A stretch of DNA of 60,000 nt, taken from positions 53,748,233 to 53,808,232 of the forward strand of contig NC_087067.1 in assembly GCF_963678635.1 (NCBI RefSeq), written 5' to 3'. This DNA comes from Symsagittifera roscoffensis. Its lineage: Eukaryota; Xenacoelomorpha; Acoela; Convolutidae. Below, in pieces: positions 44,333 to 52,990 of this stretch (its first letter is position 1; each line of letters opens with the position of its first letter). The notes under the pieces were generated by a model, which was given only the letters and a program-made list of their open reading frames with translations, was not told where the DNA came from and searched no databases. Both the position numbers and the translations under genes were made by a program.

Positions 44333-46084
44333 ATGGTAGCCTTACTTTCGGAAGGAAAATATGATGTGATCATATCAGCCCCGAATCGCATGATAGAAAT
44401 GGAGAACTTGAGGCCACTTAAGGCTGAACTGCCTGCAGTATGGTCAGATATCTCAAACGCGATGAGTGGATTCAAGGACCACGCGCTACACATTTTAGTG
44501 TTGGACGAAGTGCTGGGGTTGAAACTGTCCAACTTCAGTCGGCAACTCAAACTGAAACCAGGAATAGATGACGACCATCGAGTGATCACGGCAATGTCCA
44601 ACGACTTGTGGTTCCGAGCAATGGAAGTGGCGAGTGAAGACACGAGAAGAAAGAATTCACTGGAGACGAGAGCTCATCTGGAGGCGATGGTGCTGAGAAC
44701 CAAGCCGGAAGCAAACCAGTGGCTACACCTGAATCCTATAGTAGCGGCATTGGGTGCAGATGCTTTTCAGCAAGGCCCAGTAGTGATCACTAAGATACAC
44801 GCCTACTTGTTGAAGGAGGTGAACCTGGCGGAAAATGCCGGAGAAAAGACAGCTGAGTTCGTGAACAGAATGTGTCAGATTACTCTGGAAACCTTCTGGA
44901 CCCAGGAAGTGAAGGGACAGGAGGGATTTGAAAGGACAGACAGCATGCTAGAAGGGTTGGGAGCCGGATGGACCGCGTCCTTCTTGGCAAAAGTTTACCC
45001 GAAAGTCTCGCACTATTTGATAAAGGAATTCCTCCAAGCAGTAGTGAAAGTATCGATAGTAGAATTAATAGCCTTGTTCGTGACATTCGGAGCGGAGAGT
45101 TTCGTGAAAGGACCGGCGATACTGCTTACGGATGGAATACAGAACCTGCGACTAGATGGACTTCTGACATTGATCGCAATAACCCACGGAAACTTGGGAG
45201 GACTAATGAAACTGGCACGTTGTCCAGAGCAGATGAAAGAGAGAGTGAGGAACCTGGATATGAAGAAATCCACGGACTCGTGGAACAAAATAAGAGACCT
45301 GAGACACACTCTGATCCAATATCTCTTGCAGCAAAATCGCTTTGGAACCGGAGAAGACGAGACAATTGAAAGAGAGGAAGATGTTAGACGACATGTTGGA
45401 GGCATGCCGCTATTAACAGATCTGAGCTTGGCTATGAGGACCGATCCCTTGGCGCTGATCAGAGGAGTCACGGAGTTCGTGACAGTGATCTATGGACCAG
45501 CAGTCACCTTTGCGTTCCCTGACGTTAAAGTGGAAGCATATAGGAGGTCGGTGCTGCACCTGAACCTCATATCGGCAGTGGACGGTAGAACACTGAACTG
45601 GTGTGAGCAGCACGCACTGCGGGAGCTCATGAGTGAAGATCTGTTGTTTGCGAAAATATCGGAGCCGGAGATGACAGTCATCAATTTTGACGATCACTTC
45701 TGTGACCGCATGGGAGAAGTAGAAAGAGGACACATCGAGGTGTTTCCAAAGCTTTGGAATCTGAGGCCCTATGACAAAACGAATGGTGAAATGACCAGAG
45801 TGCCTCGTCTCACAGCAGCCTATCACAAAGTGAGAGAAGAGACGAAGGACTGGGGCGATTACAAGAAGCTACCGGAGGCAATCCCTGAATTCCCTCTGAT
45901 AAGAAGGATGCTGCTCGGAGCAGTCTCCGTAGTACAAACTCCTAGATTGAGAGCATTCGAAACCAATGAAAGGAGAGTAGGGAATTTCTCGGTGACGATG
46001 GACCATTCTTCGTGGGGAGAAATGCCGCCGTGTTACAGTACACACGATTTGCGTACACGGATCAAGCGACGAGAAGGCGAATAA
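44333..46084 (+). CDS. Accessory polyprotein, part 2: end of second SGNH-like domain and helical region
   Basis: In the same frame as part 1 and open directly after its TAA. The first ATG is 44333. The start completes the second SGNH-like domain: with VVANSEF (Ser 871 of part 1) and FAGINDHL (Gly 920, Asn 922 of part 1) it supplies GIDDDH (His codon 44576-44578), matching the DxxH block. That a domain spans the stop argues that parts 1 and 2 were one protein. The remainder is helical, unrecognised, with no membrane segment. At its end the coding signal moves to the -1 frame between about 46012 and 46084. Confidence is high that it is coding, low for function. Confidence 0.65.
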   Translation: MVALLSEGKYDVIISAPNRMIEMENLRPLKAELPAVWSDISNAMSGFKDHALHILVLDEVLGLKLSNFSRQLKLKPGIDDDHRVITAMSNDLWFRAMEVASEDTRRKNSLETRAHLEAMVLRTKPEANQWLHLNPIVAALGADAFQQGPVVITKIHAYLLKEVNLAENAGEKTAEFVNRMCQITLETFWTQEVKGQEGFERTDSMLEGLGAGWTASFLAKVYPKVSHYLIKEFLQAVVKVSIVELIALFVTFGAESFVKGPAILLTDGIQNLRLDGLLTLIAITHGNLGGLMKLARCPEQMKERVRNLDMKKSTDSWNKIRDLRHTLIQYLLQQNRFGTGEDETIEREEDVRRHVGGMPLLTDLSLAMRTDPLALIRGVTEFVTVIYGPAVTFAFPDVKVEAYRRSVLHLNLISAVDGRTLNWCEQHALRELMSEDLLFAKISEPEMTVINFDDHFCDRMGEVERGHIEVFPKLWNLRPYDKTNGEMTRVPRLTAAYHKVREETKDWGDYKKLPEAIPEFPLIRRMLLGAVSVVQTPRLRAFETNERRVGNFSVTMDHSSWGEMPPCYSTHDLRTRIKRREGE

Positions 46085-46551
46085 GCAACGCCGCTACTCC
46101 CAAGCCTGGAAGATTTGATGAGGAATGGAAGGGACTAGACTTAGCTCCGATGAGAATGAGAGGCAGGACTGAATTGCCTGAAGCCTCATTAATCCTGACC
46201 AGTGTGAAAAAGGAGATGAGAGTTGGAGGAATATTGCAAACGAGAACCTTCCTAGCACCCTTCGGCTGCGAAGAAATCAAAGTGGTCCATGGAGAAGAGG
46301 AAGATAAATCGGCCGGTACATTGCTCATACCGAGATTCCAGGAAGAAGCCGACAATGACGAACAAGGACCATCGAGCTCGAATAAGGATAAATCAGAAGG
46401 AGATGACGGACAGGGTGGAAGCCGTCAGACTGAAGAACCCATGCAACAAGATCAAGCTGGTGGGGAAGACGACAGGGCATCGACAGGAGGAACATCCAGC
46501 CTGGGTCTTAACATCTTCAGTGATCTTGAAAACAATGCGGATACGTTGTAA
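46012..46551 (+). CDS. Accessory polyprotein, part 3 (frame -1 to part 2), unknown function
   Basis: Continuation of the polyprotein after a -1 frame change. The frame is open before 46012 only within the overlap, and no ATG precedes 46151, so it is unlikely to be an independent gene. About 100 residues of mixed sequence (PKPGRFDEEWKGL, LAPFGCEEIKVV) lead to an acidic, Gln/Ser-rich low-complexity linker (DKSEGDDGQGGS). It ends at TAA 46549-46551, with the same frame open afterwards into part 4. No domain recognised. Confidence 0.55.
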   Translation: MGRNAAVLQYTRFAYTDQATRRRISNAATPKPGRFDEEWKGLDLAPMRMRGRTELPEASLILTSVKKEMRVGGILQTRTFLAPFGCEEIKVVHGEEEDKSAGTLLIPRFQEEADNDEQGPSSSNKDKSEGDDGQGGSRQTEEPMQQDQAGGEDDRASTGGTSSLGLNIFSDLENNADTL

Positions 46552-46605
46552 ACGACTGAGCCAGAGGATGAAGGCACCTCGACGCTGGAGCCTCCGTCAG
46601 CCTTT

Positions 46606-48252
46606 ATGGAAATGAAACGGAATTTGCCGGAGAGCAGCTCTCCTGGCAATTCAAGCAATAACGACCAGAGAATCCTCATGGAGTCACCTCGGAGGAGAAG
46701 AATAGAGGCATCAGCCAGAGTACCTTTCTTGGGAACGCTGCCCGAAGAAGAATGGGAAGTACATCACCGAGACCACGAGAGTAGGACGGGATGTAAGCTG
46801 GACAGAGTGGCGTTTATGGAAGAAGTCTGGACCGTGATTCAGAGCTATGGGACCCAGTCCATCCTCAAAACAGGTCTCAATCAACCCTTGATGAGAGAAG
46901 TACTTGAGAAGCTTGATGAGTGTGAAGGGAGACTGAGTGAGTTATTGATCGACTCAGCCACTGATGAGAGTGAAGCGAATTCTCTCATCAAGATGACACC
47001 GCAGGACGATGAAGGAGAGGTGGTGTACCTGTCAAGGACCAGGAGAGGAACGATGCGATCGAAAATGGTGATTGATAAAATCAATGCGATGAAAATGAAG
47101 TTAGGCAGCAGAGTGATGCCGAGGAGAATTGGAAAGACGAAAGTGGATTCAGAAATATCGATGAAAGCTGGCAACTCAGCGAAAAGGAAGCGAGTCGAAG
47201 AAGTCATGGATTTGGGGCAAGGTGATTATCAATTGTCTGGCACAGATAGAATATTAACTGATATAGCGATGGTGCCACCCATTCTCATGGCAGGGATAAA
47301 ATCAACCGGTTATAAATCCAAAAGGAGTGACCGCACTCTGACTGGAGCAACTTTAGAAATGGAAATACTCAGTCAATGTGGAGAGAGTAAAATGAGGGAC
47401 TTCAAACCATCTCCCATGAATCATGGAAAGGGAAGTGTTGCAGGACAACTAACACCAGTGGAATACAACAGACTAACAGTCTCTGAGACAGTGTCGATAG
47501 ATGAACCCACCGGTGGATACATGGAGATGTTGGAATACCGAAACTCGGCTAGAGGGTATGTAATGGCCCTGGAAGACGAAAAAGCCATGGAGGGTTATCT
47601 GGAAACAATGTTGCAGGGCACCACCCTCAAGCAGAAGGCGTATGGAACTTTGGCGTCCTCTGACGTACAGGCGGAGACGATCGAACAGTTAGTGAGCCTT
47701 CCATGGAAAGCAGTAGTATTGAGGTATTTCGAAGAAGAAATGAGGACTACGCCAAGAATACATGCTCTCGTGGCAGTACCTTACATGAGGACAGAACTAC
47801 AACTCAGGTTCGCCTGGTGCATGATGGGACTGACTCGCGAAGAATATGACTCAGAAGAAAGAAAAAGGTCAAAAGAAGAAAAGGTGTTCCTTATGACGAA
47901 TCTGAGGGATCTGATAGTCCAGGAGGGAGCAGCAGTAGCGTGTGCGAAGCGGAGAGATGCTCTCTGTTTCATTCGATTCCTGATAGAGCAGATTTCAGTA
48001 CCTGCATTAAACACTTGTGTTAAAATGTTGAGGGAAGGCGATGAGCGAACGAAAGCCTTGTTCTTGCTAGCACTGCTGGACATGCAGCAAAGTAAACCGA
48101 TGAGGGTGAACATGAAAGAACCTGAAGAATTGGAACCCATGAAAAAGATAGATGAAGACTCACTAAAGAATCTATGGGAGCATTGCCGAAATCCAGTGAA
48201 TACTGTGGACCGATCAAGAAGAAGTCATATAGCTACGTATCCGGGATCATAG
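46606..48252 (+). CDS. Accessory polyprotein, part 4, unknown helical protein (548 codons)
   Basis: ATG 46606, in frame with part 3 across a single TAA and 54 open nucleotides of acidic, Pro/Ser-rich coding-like text. The N-terminal 60 residues are hydrophilic. Basic patches occur about residues 145-205 (SRTRRGTMRSK, SAKRKRVEE, the latter resembling a nuclear localisation signal). The C-terminal half is strongly helical (EEKVFLMTNLRDLIVQEG). No known family recognised. It overlaps part 5, which is in the -1 frame. Confidence 0.6.
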   Translation: MEMKRNLPESSSPGNSSNNDQRILMESPRRRRIEASARVPFLGTLPEEEWEVHHRDHESRTGCKLDRVAFMEEVWTVIQSYGTQSILKTGLNQPLMREVLEKLDECEGRLSELLIDSATDESEANSLIKMTPQDDEGEVVYLSRTRRGTMRSKMVIDKINAMKMKLGSRVMPRRIGKTKVDSEISMKAGNSAKRKRVEEVMDLGQGDYQLSGTDRILTDIAMVPPILMAGIKSTGYKSKRSDRTLTGATLEMEILSQCGESKMRDFKPSPMNHGKGSVAGQLTPVEYNRLTVSETVSIDEPTGGYMEMLEYRNSARGYVMALEDEKAMEGYLETMLQGTTLKQKAYGTLASSDVQAETIEQLVSLPWKAVVLRYFEEEMRTTPRIHALVAVPYMRTELQLRFAWCMMGLTREEYDSEERKRSKEEKVFLMTNLRDLIVQEGAAVACAKRRDALCFIRFLIEQISVPALNTCVKMLREGDERTKALFLLALLDMQQSKPMRVNMKEPEELEPMKKIDEDSLKNLWEHCRNPVNTVDRSRRSHIATYPGS

Positions 48253-49196
48253 GGATAGCGTACAATCCTTTCCTGAGTGAAGACATACGCGATTGCTTCT
48301 TTGATTATGAGCAGGCGGTGTTACTAAGATTCTGGACGTCCAGAATTGTAACGATTAAGAGCGTTAACAATCCACAGGCTAAATTGGGATTGGTATTGGA
48401 AGAAGAGGTGACTGCACCTTCAGTACCAAAATCCGACAAGAGAGTGGAGTTTGGGTTGGGATTCTCAGATGAATTACTGAGAACGAGCTTGATGGCAGTG
48501 TGGGAATTGATGAGGCCATCATGGTGTCCTAGTCCCAACACTGACTCAATATTACGGGCGACACAAGACGTACAGAGGGAACTGAATGCAGACTGTAACC
48601 TGCGTGCCCTCAACATCATATATAATGTGATGATAACAGCCTCTAAGAGCAACGGAGAAGATAAAGTAGAGTTGCCTGGCTGGGGACCAGAAGACTGGGT
48701 CAGACCTGGTAGCTGTCTGGCGGAAGTCTGTGGACTGGAGGGTCATGTTTGTGGAAGTCTAGACTGTGTGAAAACCCTGGAGAAACAACATAAGCAATTC
48801 ACAGTATTGTTTGGAAATGTAGTGATGAAAGCAAGAACGGAAACGGAGCTGATAGCAGATTGCCATGGAGGAACCGATGTGAATCTAGTGACAGCACTAG
48901 GATTCTACAGCATGTTTGGTTCTTTAGAGTCACTATTGAATCTAGAACAGAAACATGAGATGGTCACAGCCATCAGCGTAGAAGTAATCCCAGGAGTTCT
49001 GCAGACTGAGCAGAAGTATATAGGAAAATGGAGGGAAGCAATCGAAACAGAGATGAACATCAGACACAGCGAAACTTATTGTAGACCATCAGGAGCACGA
49101 TATTTGGTGGGCTCAGCGTTGGCTCCAATTTGCAAGAGCAGATATCCTATACATTTCGTAGCTGTGGACGTGAAGAGTACAAGAACGATTGTGTGA
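48174..49196 (+). CDS. Accessory polyprotein, part 5, unknown (340 codons)
   Basis: Frame -1 to part 4; the coding signal moves between about 48210 and 48252 (RSRR in the first frame, KKKSYSYVSGIIGIAYNPF in the second). An ATG exists at 48174 but lies in the overlap. The protein is Cys-containing (VCGLEGHVCGSLDC about residues 187-200, a CX6CX4C cluster that could bind metal), with mixed helix and strand. It ends at TGA 49194-49196, just after the coding signal passes to the +1 frame of part 6. Function unknown. Confidence 0.6.
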   Translation: MGALPKSSEYCGPIKKKSYSYVSGIIGIAYNPFLSEDIRDCFFDYEQAVLLRFWTSRIVTIKSVNNPQAKLGLVLEEEVTAPSVPKSDKRVEFGLGFSDELLRTSLMAVWELMRPSWCPSPNTDSILRATQDVQRELNADCNLRALNIIYNVMITASKSNGEDKVELPGWGPEDWVRPGSCLAEVCGLEGHVCGSLDCVKTLEKQHKQFTVLFGNVVMKARTETELIADCHGGTDVNLVTALGFYSMFGSLESLLNLEQKHEMVTAISVEVIPGVLQTEQKYIGKWREAIETEMNIRHSETYCRPSGARYLVGSALAPICKSRYPIHFVAVDVKSTRTIV

Positions 49197-49863
49197 TCAA
49201 GCCTTCTCAGTGCCGAAGTGTGTGAGATTGGCGAGAATGTCTGAAAAGTCTTACGAGTTACTATGTAAGATGTTCTCAGCAGTCCCAGGGAGAACCAAAG
49301 AAAAATTGGAGTCAATACTAGGAAAGAAGTTCATGGGATATGTGAGCGGGAACTTCAGTGACTTTGAGAAACAGAAACAGAGAGGATCAACTGTCACAGA
49401 TTACAATGCAGTAGATGAGAATGATGAAATCCACCGAGTGATGATGGAAGTGGAACCATTGCTGGAAGCTTCGGGAAAACGTAATTGGAGGAGCATCATG
49501 TTGACGCATGATGAGTTTCCTTGCCACTGCTTGCTGCAGACCTGGTGGTATCCCAAGCGTAGTAATCTGATGTTGATCTGGGACTCTGGAGAGCTGCTCT
49601 CCATGGGTTTACCAGATTCATCACAGCCCGTAACAATAGTGATAGTGCGAGTTATGATGGCGATACGATGGCTGGAAGCTCATGTGAGAGAAAATAATAG
49701 ACAGGAGGCACCGACGAGAGAACAATTGCGGAAATTAGATTGTCTAAAAGATTTAGATCTTTTTGAGACAATGTGCAAAGTTCTAAACATTCCGATGGAA
49801 GTGAAGAAGATATGGGGGAGAAAACGATTGATGCCATGGTTCAGAGCTAACATGACTGCATGA
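49189..49863 (+). CDS. Accessory polyprotein, part 6, unknown (about 224 codons)
   Basis: Continues part 5 in the +1 frame from about 49189; no ATG at the start, so it depends on the upstream frame. Text such as EKSYELLCKMFSAVPGRTKEK, CHCLLQTWWYPKRSNLML and VRVMMAIRWLEAHVRE looks like folded protein. It ends at TGA 49861-49863, but the same frame is open for 29 more codons, to TGA 49951, and again to 50268. No domain recognised. Confidence 0.55.
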   Translation: MCDQAFSVPKCVRLARMSEKSYELLCKMFSAVPGRTKEKLESILGKKFMGYVSGNFSDFEKQKQRGSTVTDYNAVDENDEIHRVMMEVEPLLEASGKRNWRSIMLTHDEFPCHCLLQTWWYPKRSNLMLIWDSGELLSMGLPDSSQPVTIVIVRVMMAIRWLEAHVRENNRQEAPTREQLRKLDCLKDLDLFETMCKVLNIPMEVKKIWGRKRLMPWFRANMTA

Positions 49864-49953
49864 TTGTACGAGTATGCGAAAAAGCATATGTCGAAGCATG
49901 GCAGAGTATACAGTGAATATCAGCTGGACATTGGGGCAGGAGCTTTCAAGTGA

Positions 49954-50268
49954 GCTTTCGTGACCCATCGGAATGCAGTGACCACCGCTGTGAAAAGAAT
50001 TTCCAGGACGAGTGAGCGTAGTGGAAATGAGAAGGCAGAGATGCTGAAAGAAGATCTGGAGAGAAACGTGACGTTGTGTCTCCACAACAGCTTCTGTAGA
50101 AACAGAGAATCCAACGTGGATCCCCTACCTTGCTGTAAACAGAGGGTAGAAGAGCAGAAGTGTTGGAGGACGGCTTCCAACAGCGTCAGGATAGCCAACG
50201 ACGTGCTACCAGACACGGAAACCGAAAGTGTGGAGTCAGCATCACAGGAGGAGGAAATGGAACATTGA
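49954..50268 (+). CDS. Accessory polyprotein, C-terminal piece
   Basis: About 104 codons in the same frame as part 6, behind in-frame TGAs at 49861 and 49951. Coding-like, with Glu-rich text and a Cys pair (LPCCKQRVEEQKC), ending in an acidic tail ETESVESASQEEEMEH before TGA 50266-50268. Probably the natural C-terminus of the accessory polyprotein. It has no independent start and no recognised domain. Confidence 0.45.
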   Translation, partial: AFVTHRNAVTTAVKRISRTSERSGNEKAEMLKEDLERNVTLCLHNSFCRNRESNVDPLPCCKQRVEEQKCWRTASNSVRIANDVLPDTETESVESASQEEEMEH

Positions 50269-51071
50269 CGAATGGTCGAGAAAACAAGAGGCAACAAGAA
50301 AGAAAATTAGAAGAATTTAGAAGTTTTAGAACTTCTAATTGACGAAAAAAGCAGAGAACAAAGGAATGATGAAGAAAAGTCAAAACTCAAAATTGTTTTA
50401 TGTGTGTGAAAAACTCAAGTGAGAAACCAAGCAACCAAGTTGTAATTGAAAACTGAAACATTTTGTTGAGTTTTGAAATTGTTGCATTTATAAATTTGCA
50501 TTTTGATTTTAGCAGAAGTGGCTTTAGAGACACTTATTATTTATTTAGAAAGGCTTAAGGGAAGAGTATATTTAAATATTCCAGCCTGCATGATTGTTTT
50601 TAATCACTTAGGAAGACTGATCACTTTGTGGTGACATGAAAAACTTGAGTAACTTCTTGAGGAGGGAGGTTGTTACATTGTTCTTTCTAACCACAAAGTT
50701 TCTTAGTTTTAATATTCAGGACAATAAACAAGCAAGGTTTCCGAAGGGAAGGAGCATAGTAGGATAATTTTAGCTTGTTGGTTGGCAGGACTGTCCTGCA
50801 AGCCAACACCTTTTAAATCTAGGAGAAAAAGTTTTAATCGGGACATTGACATTGGAAGTCAGAAAATATGTTTTATCTTAAGTCATATCCTCAATGTGCA
50901 GATTAATGAAAGAATTTGAAGGCTATAGTGATGTAGTATGATGCCATTTATATTCTGCAGTGAGTCGATGTGACGTGGATAAAAGTAATTTCGAGCATTT
51001 TGTAAATTCTGTTCGATGACACTGTATCTATTTTACGAACATTGCGTGATTCAATGAGGACATTGACCGGA
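50269..51071 (+). other. 3' untranslated region of the giant retrotransposon
   Basis: AT-rich, with no gene. It contains a possible short fold-back, TTTAGAAGTTTTAGAACTTCTAA near 50315-50340, and a fold-back around AGCTTGTTGGTTGGCAGG with CCTGCAAGCCAACA near 50773-50810. AATAAA at 50724-50729 is the clearest polyadenylation-like hexamer, but it lies before the LTR and may be incidental. Confidence 0.5.
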
Positions 51072-51085
51072 CTGTCCGGGGAGTA
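51072..51085 (+). promoter_or_regulatory. Polypurine tract next to 3' LTR
   Basis: CTGTCCGGGGAGTA immediately precedes TGTGACATTCG. The purine part GGGGAG is the expected plus-strand primer site. Eleven bases (TGTCCGGGGAG) are identical to the four upstream boxes at 37726, 37792, 37858 and 40348. Confidence 0.75.
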
Positions 51086-51920
51086 TGTGACATTCGACCA
51101 GAATGGACAAAATGCAATCTCTGCAGACTTCGAAATTTTAGCAGTAAACCTTCCGAGTTAATGATTTTGAAGGATTAACGACGTTATTCGGATGATTAGC
51201 AGAACGGTGAAGGTCAGGATACAACTAAGAAAAACACAACAACATTAGTTGCGCTGACGATAGCAACGACAATCGTGATTGAAAAACAGCAGCAGATTGC
51301 AGAGAACGTTCCGAGTTGCAACTATTGTGCTGCTACAATAGTTGCAAGGCCGTTGCGAACAACGGTGAAGGGTAACAAACCAGCCTTCCGGATTGGGAAG
51401 AAATCGAGATCAACGGGCTTGATTCAGCGGATTCAAGAATCCGGAAGGGTCTCGGGACGGAAAACTTTTATTGACTCGTGTGAACTTTTAGCATCCTGTC
51501 ATGTCCTGACTTGAATTTAATTGATATTTGGATTAGTTTTGACAAGGATGAGGTGCTAAGAGTTGGGGGGAAAGGGTTGATCCATCTTCGATGGAGATGA
51601 TGATTTTTATCTACTGAACAAAAACAATAGTAATATAATAAGTAGTAGCCCTGTTTTTAGGAGTGACCTCGTGGTCTGGGGATACTGAGACCCAGCCATG
51701 AGCTCACTATCTTTGCATGTAATTCAGTTAATTTGAGCGTTCTGGTCAAAGCCGGAGAACAGTAACGTTTTTGTCGACCCGATGTTAGAAAAGACCACCG
51801 AAAAGTACTGGCTTGGTAGAGACGGTGAAAAACATGCAAAGCTCTGTTTAGACGCTAGCCAGTCGTCTTAAGACTTAGTTTTGTTATCCGTCGATATGTA
51901 TCTTCCGGGCGAATGTTACA
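51086..51920 (+). repeat. 3' LTR (835 bp)
   Basis: Same borders as the 5' LTR (TGTGACATTCG...CGAATGTTACA). It lacks about 83 bp after GGTCAGGATA compared with 27478-28396; otherwise five substitutions and one 1-nt indel. Right-flanking TTATTTTTTATTTT resumes the interrupted array unit. Confidence 0.95.
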
Positions 51921-52139
51921 TTATTTTTTATTTTCCAAAAAAATATCAAAAGGGTGTCGAATTACTTATTGATTTTTGACAAGAGGGTTTGGTGTAGAGA
52001 GTTTTTGTTGAAGGAAAAACTGGGTGTTTAGATATTAACTTCATGGTTCTTCTCTTTATGTTTGAGATGATTCGTGAGTTTGGGAGGGGACATGTCTTTA
52101 GGTTGAGTGATCGAGTTATAATTTTTCTTTAGTTTAAGT

Positions 52140-52376
52140 TTATGTTTTTTTTGGTATTGTTCGGGGTATAAAATGAGTTAAAATTGTTGATTTTTGTGTT
52201 GATTGATAGAAGAGTGTTGTAACTTCCATTTGGTATTTATTTAGGTTTTCAAACATGAGGGTAATGCTTACTGTTGACCGGGAGGTCTTTATGTTGAAGT
52301 TATAGATCCAGTTCAGCTTGGAGTTGGTGTATGAATAAAAGCGTTGGTGTTTGAATAAAAAGTGAGATGATTTCAA
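52140..52376 (-). pseudogene. Small unit ORF, truncated copy
   Basis: Same frame as 23674-23354 (KSSHFLFKHQRFYSY at the start) but frameshifted by an extra T in a T run near 52145, which removes the Lys-rich C-terminal third. Likely a decayed copy. Confidence 0.35.
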
Positions 52377-52523
52377 ATGGTTTGACTGCCTGATTTTGAA
52401 GTAGTTATTCGTAAGAGAATAAAAATGGATATACCTATTGAGAGGTTTCGTTAAATGAATACAAAAACTAGGTTTTTGAAAAAAAAAATCTTATCATTAA
52501 ATAAAAAGAAGGTTGTTGAAATT

Positions 52524-52990
52524 CTACTTTTTTAAATATTTTAGATTGTGAGGTGAAAACTTTGTAATGTTTTTGTGGTTGATTTCTAAGGCAAGATGAT
52601 TGGCGTTGTTGTGATTTTTTTTCGTTCCTGGTAAAAGAATTCGATGGGTTGTATGGACCGAAGTTCTTCTGTGACCATCGCGTTCGTTTTCAATGGCAGC
52701 CGACAAACTTACTTCCAAACGTCTAGAACCAGTATTCCTGTAGAACGTAATTTAGAAAGAAGATTGGGTGTTTCTATGCACTGCTTGTAGATGATTCGAG
52801 GACGAAATTTGGTGATGATCTGAATGAGAGTTTCAGGGGTACACTTCTTGAAATTATTCGTGTGGTGGGCGTTCAAGCTGTTGTTGATGAAGTCGTGCCA
52901 CAAAATCAGCTGATTTTTTCTCCCGATGTGCCCGTTTTCACTAAGAATGCTTTCGAGTTGTTGATGTGGATTTGCAGTACTCGGATTTAG
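52524..52990 (-). pseudogene. Unit-tail coding fragments (second copy)
   Basis: The minus strand is open from at least 52970 through the 64-codon island 52903-52709 (WHDFINNSLNAHHTNN), then, in another frame, 52718-52524 (SAAIENERDGH, NHLALEINHKN). Nearly identical to 24230-24006 apart from scattered changes, and lacking one stop present there. It reads like globular protein but is frameshifted. No family recognised. Confidence 0.4.

Larger units (their letters stand above)
27478..51920 (+). mobile_element. Giant (24.4-kb) Ty3/gypsy-type LTR retrotransposon with long 3' accessory region
   Basis: LTRs at 27478-28396 and 51086-51920 begin TGTGACATTCG and end CGAATGTTACA. The insertion site is shown by uninterrupted array copies, and TTA(T) is duplicated at both borders. 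In order the element has a primer-binding site, a 3-kb leader, Gag, zinc knuckles, protease, RT-RNase H, integrase, a macro-like domain, and a polyprotein region of nearly 3,000 codons with SGNH domains, then a polypurine tract. Typical gypsy elements are 5-12 kb, so about 10 kb here is accessory. The few LTR differences mean recent insertion. Coding composition is visibly richer in G and C than the surrounding AT-rich array. Several in-frame stops and frame changes mean this copy may be defective. Confidence 0.95.

Noticed and set aside
41351-50268. Accessory polyprotein as an envelope gene
   Set aside because: No signal peptide, no fusion or membrane-anchor segment and no Cys-rich ectodomain pattern were seen; the recognisable domains are SGNH hydrolases.
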